From Auanema rhodensis (Eukaryota; Nematoda; Chromadorea; Rhabditida; Rhabditidae): a stretch of 64,000 nt of DNA. How positions within the stretch are numbered: position 1 is the stretch's first letter; the number at the start of each line of letters is the position of its first letter. The position numbers and the translations under genes are program-made. Positions 8,725 through 19,926 of this stretch are shown here, one piece after another. The DNA lies in contig OZ059898.1 in NCBI GenBank assembly GCA_964057225.1, forward strand, positions 10,664,001 to 10,728,000, read 5' to 3'. The notes under the pieces are model-generated. The model saw nothing but the letters and a program-made list of their open reading frames with translations. It was not told where the DNA came from and ran no database searches.

Positions 8725-9331
8725 TAAATTTTCTGAAACACCGGATGCTGTTGATCAAAAATGTTGACCTCGCTCTCCGTTTTGCTTGAGTTCTGAGTAG
8801 CGCATCTCATTAAAAATACAAACACGGATCAATCTAATTTTTTAACATGGGTACAAAATGATGTAAGTATAGAAAAATTTTGAACAAGAAGGCAATTGAT
8901 CAATTTGTATTTGACTCAACACATTGAAAAGCGTCAAGTGCATTGTCATATATGTAGAAAACATAAATGTTGAAATAAGTCATAGGCCAATTTAATATTC
9001 TGAAGTTTGTTAATCTATTTATTATAGCTGATTTTTAAATATTCTGGAGCTTTACTTCTGGTTAAGCTAGCTTAGCTCCTGATTGTTCATGTTTTCTTCT
9101 CTACGTTGCACTCTCATGATCAAAATATATTATCGGCATTTTTATTATTGCTTTGGCTTAGCCTAAGCAATAATCTATATAGTGAACAAAGGTTCAGGCA
9201 ATCATCGTAGCATGATATAGGTATTCGAAATCACAAAATCTATATGAATAGAAATTTATTTAAAGGTATATTTAAATATAAGTCCAACAACAGATTAAAA
9301 ATTCCCCGCAACATGACAGAAAACAAAGTGC
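8725..9331. other. Intergenic DNA with a 31-base near-palindrome
   Basis: No gene recognised. Bases 9144-9174 form an almost perfect palindrome (ATTATTGCTT, then TGGCTTAGCCT, then AAGCAATAAT) with one mismatched pair. The part nearest 9331 is the 3' flank of the ZNF706-like gene. Confidence 0.5.
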
Positions 9332-9649
9332 TTATGCCACTACATCGATCAACTCAGGTGGTAAAGTAGCTTTTGGATGTTTATTTTGAAAATGTTGTTT
9401 ATATGTTTTTGGATCTGGCATCTGAGCCTAGAAATATACATTAAAATAACAGTTTTGACTTTAAAAAAATCGAACCATGCATACAGTGCATTTGTGAACT
9501 AATGCTTTTAAGGCAGCACTCTTTTGATCGCAACCTTGAGCCCTCTTTGCATCCGCCGCTTTCTTCGCAGCTTTCTGAAGATCAATTTAATAACTTCAAT
9601 ATTTTAGACGAACCTGTTGAGACTGAATTTTCTGTTGCCCTCTAGCCAT
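9332..9649 (-). CDS. ZNF706: ZNF706-like small zinc-finger protein
   Basis: Three exons (9649-9614, 9574-9476, 9427-9332) give 76 residues, the same length as vertebrate ZNF706. The protein opens MARGQQKIQSQQ, has a Lys/Ala-rich helix, then a single C2H2 finger (HKCTVCMAQMPDPKTYKQHF, then two His) and ends LPPELIDVVA. Vertebrate ZNF706 restrains embryonic stem-cell self-renewal; the invertebrate role is unknown. Introns are 39 and 48 bases. An acceptor-like TTTATAG lies 13 bases before the ATG, suggesting a trans-spliced leader. It is last in a minus-strand series FOXRED1-PIN1-bublin-ZNF706. Confidence 0.93.
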
Positions 9650-10019
9650 GTATACAGCTGCTATAAACAAGAAACAAATGAATAATAATTACAATTGTTA
9701 TAATATATACACATTTAATGATAATAACCAAACACTAATTGAAAACCACATGGAAATATCAACAAGATTTATTTAAAAACTGGTTGTTCTTTCAATTAAT
9801 ACTGCAAATTTGTCCGAATATCAGGGTGATCGTTGCAGGAGTTTTTAACCAGCTACATTGCGCTTGCACTTAAAGAATAATATGTTCTTGTCTACTTTTT
9901 CGTTTGCTACATGACAAGCTAGAAATACGCACCAACAGAACTGTTGCATCATGATATTCAAAAGACTTTAATAATAAATATGCACAGTAAAATCGGAAAT
10001 GGATTGGGAAATAATCTCT
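9650..10019. other. Intergenic region, nothing recognised
   Basis: 370 bases between the bublin-like gene and ZNF706-like gene. AT-rich; it includes a T-rich acceptor just upstream of ZNF706 and otherwise presumably the 3' flank of the upstream gene. Confidence 0.5.
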
Positions 10020-10548
10020 TTATAAATCATTCGTTTTGGGCACTTCCATATCTTTAATAATTTCGTATATTGATTGTCTGTTTCTATGATGATCAACTTT
10101 AGAGAGTATATTGGTCATCTGTTTTTGAAATTCTTCATCCTCAGTGTGTGACTGGTTCATTCTCTAAATAATAATTTTCTTAATTTTCTTAATTTTATGG
10201 AAAATACCTCATGGAAACTTTTTCTTCGCTTGTCTCTCTCTTCGCGCTGCTGTTTCAGAACTTCCATCATTTTATCGTTGTGATCTTTTAATCTTTGTTC
10301 CATCTGTGACATGTACTCATTCAAGTGATCGAGTTGGGCATCCAATTTACGAATTTCTGAGTGTTGTATATGTATGAGCAAACTTTAAATCATTAGGAAG
10401 AAATATGTAGAAAAAAAATAATACCTTCGGTTTCCTCATTGGTTTCTCCCTCATTGAGTACATCTAAACCTCTTTGTAAAATCGATTGAGTGTTCCTGTT
10501 ATTTCTCAATTTCACTTTTGCATCGTCATTTGAGCTACTATGATCCAT
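10020..10548 (-). CDS. Bublin-like coiled-coil protein (UPF0184 family)
   Basis: Three exons encode about 137 residues. ATG at 10548 (MDHSSSNDDAKVK); the first intron is bounded by GAAG/GTATTATT and CACTCAG/AAATTCG; the second is a 44-base intron ending TTATTTAG; TAA at 10020-10022. A coiled coil at about residues 42-90 contains EIRKLDAQLDHLNEYMSQME and LKQQREERDKRRKSF. The LD-x-L-(N/E) ... R-L-(K)-(D/E)-H-N-(D) pattern with a trailing R-x-x-R matches UPF0184/bublin (BBLN, C. elegans BBLN-1), which organises intermediate filaments in the intestine. The C-terminal 45 residues (QMTNILSKVDHHRNRQS region) are longer than in vertebrate BBLN. Reasonably confident on family, less on orthology. Confidence 0.6.
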
Positions 10549-10929
10549 ACTAAAATATCAATTTGTATTATAATTTATAAAACGAATCATTTTGTTCAAG
10601 GCAATGAAAAAACATAAATATAACACTCATACAAAATACGAAGCTACGACAGAATCTGATAAATGAGAAAACTACACTAAAGGTCTGAAGAGCACTTTCC
10701 TCAAAACCGGCTTCTCCTTCTTTGATAGACATAGCGAAGACTAATACCAAGAGAAAACATAGATGTACCGTCGCACATTTGGTCCAATCAATACATCATT
10801 CAATAAAACAGGAAACCACGCCTCATGAATCATGTTCATAGTTGATAACAAAAACTTTCGGAAGAAACTATTATCGAAAAATTTTTAAATGAAATGAATT
10901 TATTCATTGAAAAAGTAAATTATCTTAAA
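10549..10929. other. Intergenic region between PIN1 and bublin-like genes
   Basis: A 60-codon minus-strand frame (10750-10568) is present but has no recognisable features. Otherwise 3' flank of PIN1 and leader of the bublin-like gene. Confidence 0.4.
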
Positions 10930-11582
10930 TTAAGCAAGGCGGAGAATCAAATGCAATCCAGAATCGGTGTCGACAATATCACTGACTTGCCCAATATCGA
11001 GGGCAAAAGACGCATCTTCAAATGGTTTTTGCATCTGTTGCCGACCAAACATCTAAAATGGATGTAACTAGTGCCTTGAACAAACATAAAGCCTACTCCT
11101 AGATCGCCACCACGTTTAGCTGAACTACAATCGCTGAATTCGCCGGCTAGTTTTTTAAATACGGCGTGAGAGTCTCCAGAATCTCTTATTTCTTCTAGGT
11201 ACCCTGCATACCAACAATAGTATAGATGTTAAACCCTGCTTCTAAACCTTGTAGGATTGTTCGTGCATCTTCTTTGGAACGAGTAATATTGTCACTCCGC
11301 CAGCTTGAAGGTCTTCGACTTCCTGCATGTTTTACCAGAATATGAGCACAGCGAACTTCTTTCAAATCATACCCCTGTTACAATTCCGATTATAAGAAAA
11401 CATTGATATTCGAACCTTTACAAATGCAGATTCCGTGGGCCGTTCCCATTGACTACGCCCAGTAGCTTGATTGAAATAGTATGCTTGATCTAAAAACGAA
11501 AAAAATAGCAAAGGAAGGATGAGTTACCATTAGTTCGACTCATTCTTTTCTCCCAGCCCTGTGGCAATTCATTGTCAGACAT
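10930..11582 (-). CDS. PIN1: PIN1-type peptidyl-prolyl cis-trans isomerase (WW + parvulin)
   Basis: Spliced gene from ATG 11582 ([19 protein letters not shown]) to TAA at 10930. The N-terminal WW domain is complete across a short intron: LPQGWEKR ... [16 protein letters not shown]. The parvulin domain has [28 protein letters not shown], then [30 protein letters not shown] and [12 protein letters not shown], which supply the phosphate-binding Arg cluster and the catalytic Cys ([13 protein letters not shown]) of PIN1. PIN1 isomerises pSer/pThr-Pro bonds in nuclear signalling proteins. A TTTCAG acceptor abuts the ATG and only 113 bases separate it from the stop of FOXRED1 upstream, so the two are probably co-transcribed and trans-spliced. 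Confidence 0.95.
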
Positions 11583-11588
11583 CTGAAA
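11583..11588 (-). promoter_or_regulatory. Probable trans-splice acceptor directly before PIN1 ATG
   Basis: Minus-strand TTTCAG immediately followed by ATG, preceded by a T-rich tract (CCAATGTTCATTTCAG). There is no matching coding exon upstream before the FOXRED1 stop. Confidence 0.65.
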
Positions 11589-11695
11589 TGAACATTGGAA
11601 CCGAATAACAACAAAAAATAACAGTACGCAATTGTAAATAACAGCTAGTACAGAAGTTATATAATCGTAATATAATAAACGTTTTATTTTCTTAT

Positions 11696-13824
11696 TCATA
11701 TTCTAAGACACTCTGTAAGTTTCTCCATCTTCACTAGTCTTCTCATATCAAATTTTCTCATGTTAATACTGACATAAGCACCATCAAACACCCTTTCTGA
11801 AAATGCCCTGCCTGCTGCCAAAGAATGCATTACATTCCTAAAAATATTAACGTTTATAAAAATAATGTTTTTACACCTTGATCCAAAACCACACATCATG
11901 TGGAGATTATTATAGAGCGGATGTTCACCAATTATAGGAGATGAATCAAATACATTTATAGACTCTTCGGTTAAAAAAGCTGATTTAATCTGTAGAAAAG
12001 ATCAAATTATACTTTATTTCGCGTGAAATAACACTTACAACAGCAGATTTGAAGGAAGGAATTCTGTTTTCAAGAACCGGTGCAATTTCATTGAAATAAG
12101 AATCATAATCAACTTTTTCATGACTCTTAATCTTGATCTTAAAGTGAAGAGAATGATTGGAAACAAAAATAGGACTTGCTTTATTCGTGATATGCCTGCC
12201 AACTATGAATGTGTGACCGATATCGGCTCTCTGACAATAAACACCAGACTGATCCAAAAACATGGGCATATCATTAGGAACATCTGGAGCATGCAAAACA
12301 AACTTTGGGAGCTTCACGGATCTAATGGGAATAGGTATAGCTAGAAGCCCCTTGCCCTTACCTAAATATTTTATTTTTGTACATCATACCAAGATCTTTT
12401 AAGTTACTACCTATTCCCGCCATTTCGGCTACAGCGCCAGCCCATGGTCCTGCCGCATTAACGATCAAATGAGCACGGATAGGGCGCGCAGACGCGTCTG
12501 TCATTTGAGGCTTGACCTAAAATAGCAACAATATATTCGAAAAATAAATCAAAACTTACATAAACACCTGTAATTCTTTGAGATCTCCATTTTTCATCAT
12601 CGGCAATATCCATATCCGTGACGCTATGAGCTTCTGCCTTTGGTCGCAATCGCTCAAATTCAAAACCTTGAACTTGACCTTTAACATACTATAAACAATT
12701 ACATGTATAATAATCAAGAAAGTGATTTATATAGCAACACAAAAAACTCACTTGCACACCTAGTGTTATGTTTTTCTCTCTTAAAGCAGCTAAAAGCTGC
12801 CATGTATTAACAATTCCTTCATTTTCCAAACCTTTAAAGAGTTAAGGATGAGCTACATTAGTAAAGTACCTAAAGTTCCTAGAACAACGTTATCAAAATT
12901 CATGAATGGGTAACGCTCTTGAAGCTCGTCTTTTTTCAACAAAGCTATTCGAGCTCCCTTTTCACTTAAATAAAGATTATTTTGGGGTAAATGATTACAA
13001 ACATACATTTGGATTTTCCAGATCTCACGCATTCGATCAGCATCCGCTTCTGTATGAGCAAGTTGAAGAAAACCCATAGGTAATATATTTATATGTGGGG
13101 CTTGGTTATCTAATGTATTTTGTTTTTATTTCACTGCTATCTTACAAACCTAAAATTTGCAAATGTTCACCGGCATGCCTCAAAAATTCAGCTGTGAAAA
13201 GCGACATCTCAATATGTTCGGGAATGGAAAATTGTTGGGTGAAACTTCCAATAGCGTTCATGGAGTTACCATCCATAAAATTAGAATTGTCTTCTACAAC
13301 TACAACCTATAATTGTCAAAACAATCTTCCATAAATATATTTATCTTAAGATAGAGACATTTCTTGAAATAAAGTAAAAATAACCTTCAAATCCTCATCC
13401 CGAAATCTTTGTTTCAACCAATAAGCCGTTGATGAACCTGGGAAAATTATTTATATTAAGAGGTATAAAAAACCATAAACTGAACCAGTTAGACCGCCAC
13501 CAATAATCAAAATTTCAGCACGAAATGGAAAAACTTCATTATCAATGACAGAACGTTTCATATGCGCAATTGGATTTCTTCTTCGGAATGAATCTTTTCT
13601 AGCCTATTACTGTATTTTTTATAACATTATATTTATAACCTTACTTCCAAATATCTTCGTTTCCATCTTCGAAAGTCATATGTAAGTCCATGCCATGTAC
13701 GCTTTAAAACATCTTCTCCAGGCTCATAATGACGCTCATTTTCGAAGCTTTGCCAGCACGAGACAGAACTAGTGCATATTGCTCGAGAAGGTATTATACT
13801 TTTGCAAATGGGAAAAGCTTTCAT
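11696..13824 (-). CDS. FOXRED1: FOXRED1-like FAD-dependent oxidoreductase (mitochondrial)
   Basis: Multi-exon gene from ATG 13824 (MKAFPICKSIIPSRAI, a basic/hydroxylated stretch like a mitochondrial presequence) to TGA at 11696. After MKRSVIDNEVFPFRAEILI comes the dinucleotide-binding signature IIGGGLTGSS, then YWLKQRFRDEDLKVVVVE (end of the Rossmann fold), a substrate-domain region (GSFTQQFSIPEHIEMS), VNAAGPWAGAVAEMAGIG and, near the C-terminus, PIIGEHPLYNNLHMMCGFGS and GVMHSLAAGRAF. This is the DAO fold. FOXRED1 is an assembly factor for respiratory complex I. Distinguished from sarcosine or glycine oxidases by the long N-terminus and the GFGSRGVMHS tail. First of a minus-strand series; the next gene (PIN1) starts 113 bases after its stop. 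Confidence 0.92.
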
Positions 13825-14332
13825 TAACGGTTCTACTGTTAAAACTGCGATTTTCAAACAATGCACACTTGTTCTACTAAAACTATAGAATTTAATTGAT
13901 TAAAGGCTTTGAAAAATATACATGCGATTTTAATTAAATATTACTCTCACTTATGTACAAAACCATTAGCAATTGAGAACGACAATAAAATGATTTTAAA
14001 TTTACAAAATTAAGTATCTAATTCAAACAAAAAGCAAATGTCCAATCTAATTCAGTTTAAAATGTAAAGGCTGTCCTCTCAGCCGATGTATTATATGAAC
14101 CATATACAAATCCCACTGGCGCATACTTTGTGCTTGTACTTTACCCGAGTTTATGAAATAAATTAAGTATCCTGTACAATTTCACCAGTTTAATTTGCAT
14201 AGTAAATTAAGAAAAATATTTTTATTTATACTTGATAAACTACTGTTTTATATATATTTTTATATTTCCTAATCTTTTGCTAAACATGTTTCATTTTACT
14301 TTAATTCAGATTTTTTACGTTTTAAAATATAT
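13825..14332. other. Divergent intergenic region FOXRED1 / VAV
   Basis: About 510 bases shared by two divergent genes; AT-rich with no gene. A TTTAATTCAG acceptor at about 14300-14309 precedes the VAV ATG by some 23 bases. The upstream minus frame of FOXRED1 is open back to 13866 but begins at a GTG. Confidence 0.5.
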
Positions 14333-17300
14333 ATGAGTGTGCTTGATGGCTATGAACTATGGAGGGATTGCATACGCTGGCTTGTAGATGTAAATGTTCT
14401 ATTCAACGATCATAAAGTGGCCCAACCTTCTGCTACTATTGAAGAATTTGCGGCTTTACTAAGGTATACTGACAAATGTAGTAATAATAACTTTTTGATG
14501 ATTTTTTTTGTGTAGGGATGGAGTACTTTTGTGCCACTTAATAAATCAATTAGTTCCTAATACCATTGATCCTAAGCATATCCCATTCAAAGTTCATCAC
14601 TTATCCGAGGTAATTTATTTTTCTGCTATATAATTTATATTGCTATAGTTTCAATGCGAAAAAATTATTTGTTTGTTTCTGGATGCTGCCCAAAAAGTTT
14701 TTCTGCTGGATCAGGCTGATTTATTTGTAGCTTGGGAATTGTATTGTATGACCGATTTTATGAAGGTTCTTCTACCGTTTGATTCTTAATAGAAATATGA
14801 TTTTAGGTATTAAAAACATTATCTTGCATATCTAAGTCAAATATATGTAAACGATTAGGAAAAAGGTGTTTTCAAATATAATTTTGTTGTCTAATTTATT
14901 TTTAGACCATTTCCATATAATGATGTGCAAGATTCAATTCTCGCACCGCTAGAAGAAGAGGAAATTTACAAGTAATATTCTCGTTTAGCTAATTTATGAT
15001 ATTTATTTTTAGGAATTTGCAGGAAAAAGTTGAAATCGACAATAATGATTTTAGTTATCGTCCTCTGTAATGTATGTTTCTTAACCCCATGATAATAGTT
15101 TATTTCCAGTGCTGAAGAAGATGATAAAATATATGATCATTTTGTGGCTCGACAAGATAGTGTTAGAAGCTGGGAAAACGATGTTTGTTTTGTTTCGGAT
15201 TGGCGTAATAAGTGAACAAATTTCAGAGTTGGTCGTCTTTTCAACCTGTTTCTAAAAGGGAACATTCTATCAAAGAGTTACTTGATACTGAGAAAAACTA
15301 TGTAGAAAAAGCTTTAAATATGATTATGACCAAATTTCATGCTCCATTAAAGCAGTTTTTTAATGATCCTAAGGATCATGAAATTGTTTTCATGAATATA
15401 GCTGTAAGAATTGATACGAAGAGCTGCATAATCGAAATATCTTCCAGGAATTGTGGACATTACACCAAACGTTTTACATTGATTTGCAGCATGCTGTATT
15501 TCGCACTTTAAAAATAACTACTAATGATATTCGTCCACCATTTTTAGGGAAATATATTGGGGATGTGTTTCTACAGTAATTATCATGGTTGTCCGACGTT
15601 CTGTGATTAAAACATTACAGACACAAGGAAAAGTTCATTGCTTATGGTCGATATTGTATGTTACTAGATGATTCAAGGAGGAAATTAATAGATATTGAGC
15701 GAACCGATTCAGTACTACGAGCTAAAATACATGTCGCATTACAACTTCAAATAGTTTTGATTATTATGATGTTTCAGTCATGTACAGAATTGGTGAATGA
15801 TAACCAATTCAAGCTTCAAGATTTATTATGCATTCCAATGCAACGGGTACTCAAATATCATTTATTACTTAAGGTATTCTGTCCTTATTTATTCAATCTA
15901 ACATTGGAGCACTCAGGAAATGTTAAAAGCAACATTGGTGGAATCACCTGATCGCAACTCACTGGAGCAAGCAAAAGATGCAATGGAAGATCTAAGCCAA
16001 TATGTTAATGAGATGAAACGAGATTATGACGATATGTTACTCATAAAAGAAGTTGAACGTAGTATCATTGATCTTTGCATGGTTTGTGTTTTTCAAATAT
16101 GTTAGAAACTTTAGTATGTATAGCCAGCTGATACTAGTTTATTGGAATATGGGCGATTAAACACGGATTGTGAAGTTAAAGTTAGTGAATCCATAGATAA
16201 AACACAGAGTAAACAGAAAAATCGTCATGTTTTTTTGTTTGATAAAGTTCTATTTATTTGCCAAACGAAACGGGTAAACACGTTTTCCAATTAACAATTA
16301 ATTGAAATTGAAATTAAGGGGAATGTATATTCTTACAAAGGCGCATATCTGGTTCACGAATTGAGTATAGAGCATACTGAAAATCGGTTTGGAACTCTTC
16401 GGTACCCAATATTTTAAGACATAAATTGAATACAGGTTTTATTTGCAGGAACTTCAGCTCAAGCAATAAATATCAGGTTCATTTATTAAGAGAAACATCA
16501 GATAAGGATAAGAATTCGGGAAATTCTAATACGGAGCCTGTACGGTATATAACCCTTAGTTTTAAAAACGCGAATCAAATGGATAAGTGGATAACTCAAT
16601 TTCACCTTAGCAGGTTTATATTATATAAGCGGAAATGTGAATTTACATATTTGCTTTAGAGATAATGTTTTTCCCCAAGCAGCTATTGCTACTCGGCATA
16701 AAGCCAAGTTCCGTACTTTTCTAACCAATGAAGCTCACTTCTGTAGTATATGTAATAAATTTTTAAAAGGACAAATGTTTCAAGGATATTCTTGTGACTG
16801 TAAGTTTTAATAATATAGGCGTTGATAGAATGCACTTCAGGTTGTGGTGGGATTTTTCATAAAGCTTGTTTGGGTCTTAGGTCTTGTCTTGGAAAACGAC
16901 TACCTTCTATTACGGCTAACGCGTCATTTAGTGTAAATGATAATTCTTATAGAAAACGGATTGAATCCTGTCAGTTTTCATTGTTATCTGCTTTTTTTAC
17001 TTTTTTATTTCTCAGTTGATTCCGGTGAACACGTTATGACTATAAATCGTAGTTTATCGTTGGATCCTCTATTTTTAAACTTCGAAAAAGATGATGTTAT
17101 TGAAGTCGTCCAATCTCATGATGACAGGACTTTTCGTGTACTCCCTGTTTAACCATTTGTTCTCTAGTGCGTTTTTCAGGGACGACACCTAAATTCAAAT
17201 TTATATGGATTGGTGCGACTGGATGATGTACGTCGCATAAGGGTGGGTTTATTGCTTTTAGTATTTTCAATAATGCTAGACTGTAGGTCAACTCTCTCGT

Positions 17301-18209
17301 GGGCAATTTTGATTCATTTACTAATCCAAATGTAAATTCTTCATCGGATTTAGGAACATTTACCAGCGCTACTCGTATCGACCGAAAAGAATCTACAATT
17401 CTTCCCCGTCGGCCGTTGTTGGGCTTCTAAAAATTAAACTAGTATGAAAATAATTTTTTTAGAACGACACCAACTCACCAACTTTCGAATTATCAAAACA
17501 CTAACGTTTTGCATGAAACATATTATGTTGGTGAAATGCCGAGACAAGAAGCTGAATCAAAACTAAAAAACACAGTAAATGGCACATTCCTAGTCCGATT
17601 TAGTACCAATCAAAATCGATATGCAATTAGTATCAGGTAAAAATATATCCCTATACTATGATAATTTGGTTTACAGTTACATGGGTGATGTTAAGCATAC
17701 AATAGTAGAAGAAAGAGCAGGAGAATTTTTTTTTGATGAAGTCTGTAAATTTCCAAGTATTGTGGTACACTTTAGTTTTCGTTTTCTTTTTAAAAATTTA
17801 ATTTAGGAATTAATTAATTACTACAGAAAAACTAGCTTATCTGAATGCTTCGAATTACTCAACACCGAGTTGAGGGAGCCCTATAGAGAATGCAGAGTAC
17901 GTTTATTTTGCTTTTTTTTATTAATTATTAATTACCAGATCTTTTTTTCACGTAACTTTAATTTTTTCTAGGTGTTTTGTGCTATTCATGATTATGATGC
18001 ATCAGAAGGAAAGTTTTTGAGGCTACGAAAAGGTGATATTGTACATTTGATTGACACAACTGGGGAAGAAAGAGGCTGGTGGAAAGGAAGAATCAACGAT
18101 GGATTAGAAGAAAGGGTAAAACGATTAAATACGATTTTTTTAAATTACATAAATTTTAATTAAGGTTGGATTTTTCCCTAAAAGCTATGTTGAAGAATAT
18201 AATAGCTAG
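14333..18209 (+). CDS. VAV: VAV-type Rho guanine-nucleotide exchange factor
   Basis: Large gene with about 20 short introns, ATG 14333, TAG ending 18209. Domain order is the full VAV order. Calponin homology domain (MSVLDGYELWRDCIRWL, LLRDGVLLCHLINQLVP). Acidic linker with regulatory tyrosines (EEEEIYKNL, DDKIYDHF). DH domain (IKELLDTEKNYVEKAL, LQDLLCIPMQRVLKYHLLLK). PH domain (RHVFLFDKVLFICQTKR). C1 zinc finger (FCSICNKFLKGQMFQGYSCD, then GGIFHKACLGLRSC). A divergent SH3. SH2 (YYVGEMPRQEAESKL, GTFLVRFS with the phosphotyrosine-binding Arg). C-terminal SH3 (CAIHDYDASEG, GWWKGRIN, GFFPKSYVEEY). VAV proteins activate Rac/Rho downstream of receptor tyrosine kinases. One ortholog is usual in nematodes. 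Two RTKs lie 22 kb away, without implied linkage. Confidence 0.96.
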
Positions 18210-18483
18210 TTCCATTATCTGTAGTTTGCCCCTAGTTAAGATCTCACTCTTATCTATTTGTACTTTGTTTACAACAAATTAACACATATTTTCTTTGTAA
18301 ATAAGATATTTATGTTTTTATCATTAAAAATGTATTATTTATACGGTTACCGATTGCCTTAAACAATTTATCCACGTTTTAATTGGATTTTTTTTGGTTC
18401 TTTCCGCTTAAGATATTAGATGCTTTACTACAATTATTTAACTTAAGATTTGTATTTATTAAAATAAATATTTAGGATTAAAC

Positions 18484-18868
18484 ATGAATATAAGTCAGGA
18501 GCATTTAGAAAAACAATTCATTTCTTCGGGTGAACGAGATCGTGTGAAGGTGGATTAAACCAAACTATTTCTGATAAATTACATTATTTTTGAAGGCAAT
18601 TCTTGTAGAACGTTTAAAAAGTGAAGGATGGGCTGATGAAGTTAAGCAACTTATTCGGAAAGAAATCATGGAGCAGGTAAGCAAGGTGCAATCATATTTG
18701 CACCTGTATCTTGTTTTACTTCAGGGAATTAAAAATCTGGATTCTAATGCTTTGTATGATAAATTGAAAGCTCCAGCTAGAAGATTAGTTTCCAATTCTA
18801 CTAAAGAAGAATTATTCAAATCAGTTCGACAATGGGTCTCGGAACAAACCGGAGTCACGGACATTTAA
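18484..18868 (+). CDS. ENY2: ENY2/Sus1-type mRNA export and SAGA DUB factor
   Basis: Three exons, ATG 18484 (MNISQEHLEKQFISSGERDR) to TAA 18868, about 95 residues. All-helical protein with AILVERLKSEGWADEVKQLI, RKEIMEQ, NALYDKLKAPARRLVSNSTK and a C-terminal VRQWVSEQTG. ENY2/Sus1 is a small helical adaptor of the SAGA deubiquitinase module and of the TREX-2 export complex. The length and the ER(L)xxxGWxDE(V) motif match the family. It starts 275 bases after VAV, with an acceptor-like ATATTTAG 8 bases before the ATG. Its last coding segment is duplicated in inverted orientation at 20861-20937. Confidence 0.93.
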
Positions 18869-19105
18869 TTTTGAATATGATTACTATTAACTTTTTACAA
18901 TATCATTGTATGTTTTTATCTACTTGAGATAATCAGATATAAATTGATTCTCTATTAGTATGTCAAGGTTGCACATTGGAAAATTTTTGGGCAATTTTTT
19001 GTCTTTGATAAAGATGTCTGTTCCTACGGTTGTAAGAACGGCTTCTGTTGAAGATGAAGCTTGTTCTTATATCCCGGATGTCAAAATAATTAAGCCAAAG
19101 GTAAT
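18777..19105 (+). repeat. Inverted segmental duplication, left arm
   Basis: From AGAAGATTAG in the last ENY2 exon through the ENY2 stop, the intergenic DNA and the first coding exon of RmlC to the first bases of its intron. It matches 20630-20937 in inverted orientation at well over 90 percent by eye. The right arm lacks 18 bases of the ENY2 tail between two GTC repeats. Confidence 0.85.
19015..19101 (+). pseudogene. Orphan copy of RmlC first exon
   Basis: Starts MSVPTVVRTASVEDEACSYI and continues PDVKIIKPK, then a GTAATT donor. The functional gene on the minus strand at 20715 has MSVPTVVRRASFEVEACSYI, so the copies differ at three nearby residues. No later RmlC exon follows on the plus strand, so it is a non-functional by-product of the inverted duplication. 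Confidence 0.8.
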
Positions 19106-19926
19106 TCATGCCTCTGTGTCAGTTCTTATATGTCAATTCTCATATGTATTTGTTTGCCCTTGCAATTAATTAGAATACTTTCATTTAGATCCAAAGGGAA
19201 TAGTTCTGAATATATGTTTGGAGACATGAGCAAGAATTTTGTCTATATTAGTTATAGCATTTTTTTTAAATTGCAAAAAATCATTTATTTGGTTTAAAAA
19301 ATTGAACTTAATGGAACTCTGGGGAAAGAAGAGATGGTCTAAAAAAATCATGTCATATACTTTGATTTTTTGAAATTCTAGTTTCACTAGGTATTTTTAA
19401 ATAAAATATCAAACTAAAGATAAACATAGAGCATTATGCATGCATTGATACATATTAAAGGTGATTTTAAAAAAAGATATATAAAAAGTCTGGTGATATT
19501 GACACGTTAACCTCCAGGGTTAGATTAAGATGAATTTAGAAAAAACAGAATATTTGCGAATCGGACGGTAAAAATATTTGATTTCAGTAAAGATCAGAAC
19601 TTTCTATTGGAATATTACTAATTTTACCACATATTTTACTGACGGATTACAGGAAACATGTTGATGCATCTGCAAATTTAAAAATTAATATATACATAAC
19701 ATGTATATATTAGTTTTCTAAACTTAATTTTACTAAATTCATAAACAAATTATCATTATTCCGTTTATAGTGTTATAGATCATTAATAAAAAATTTAAGC
19801 AGTTTTTTGTTAACAATATTATCAAGTAGTACGTAATGATATTACATTCATATTACATATTGTATAATTTATTTCTTTTCATCAAATAACACACGTAACA
19901 TACACGTCGTCCACCATGCTGGCAAA
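19106..19926. other. Intergenic, inside the inverted duplication
   Basis: AT-rich, no gene found on either strand; one 68-codon minus-strand frame (19387-19181) is low-complexity and unconvincing. The part near 19920 is the 3' flank of RmlC. Confidence 0.5.
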
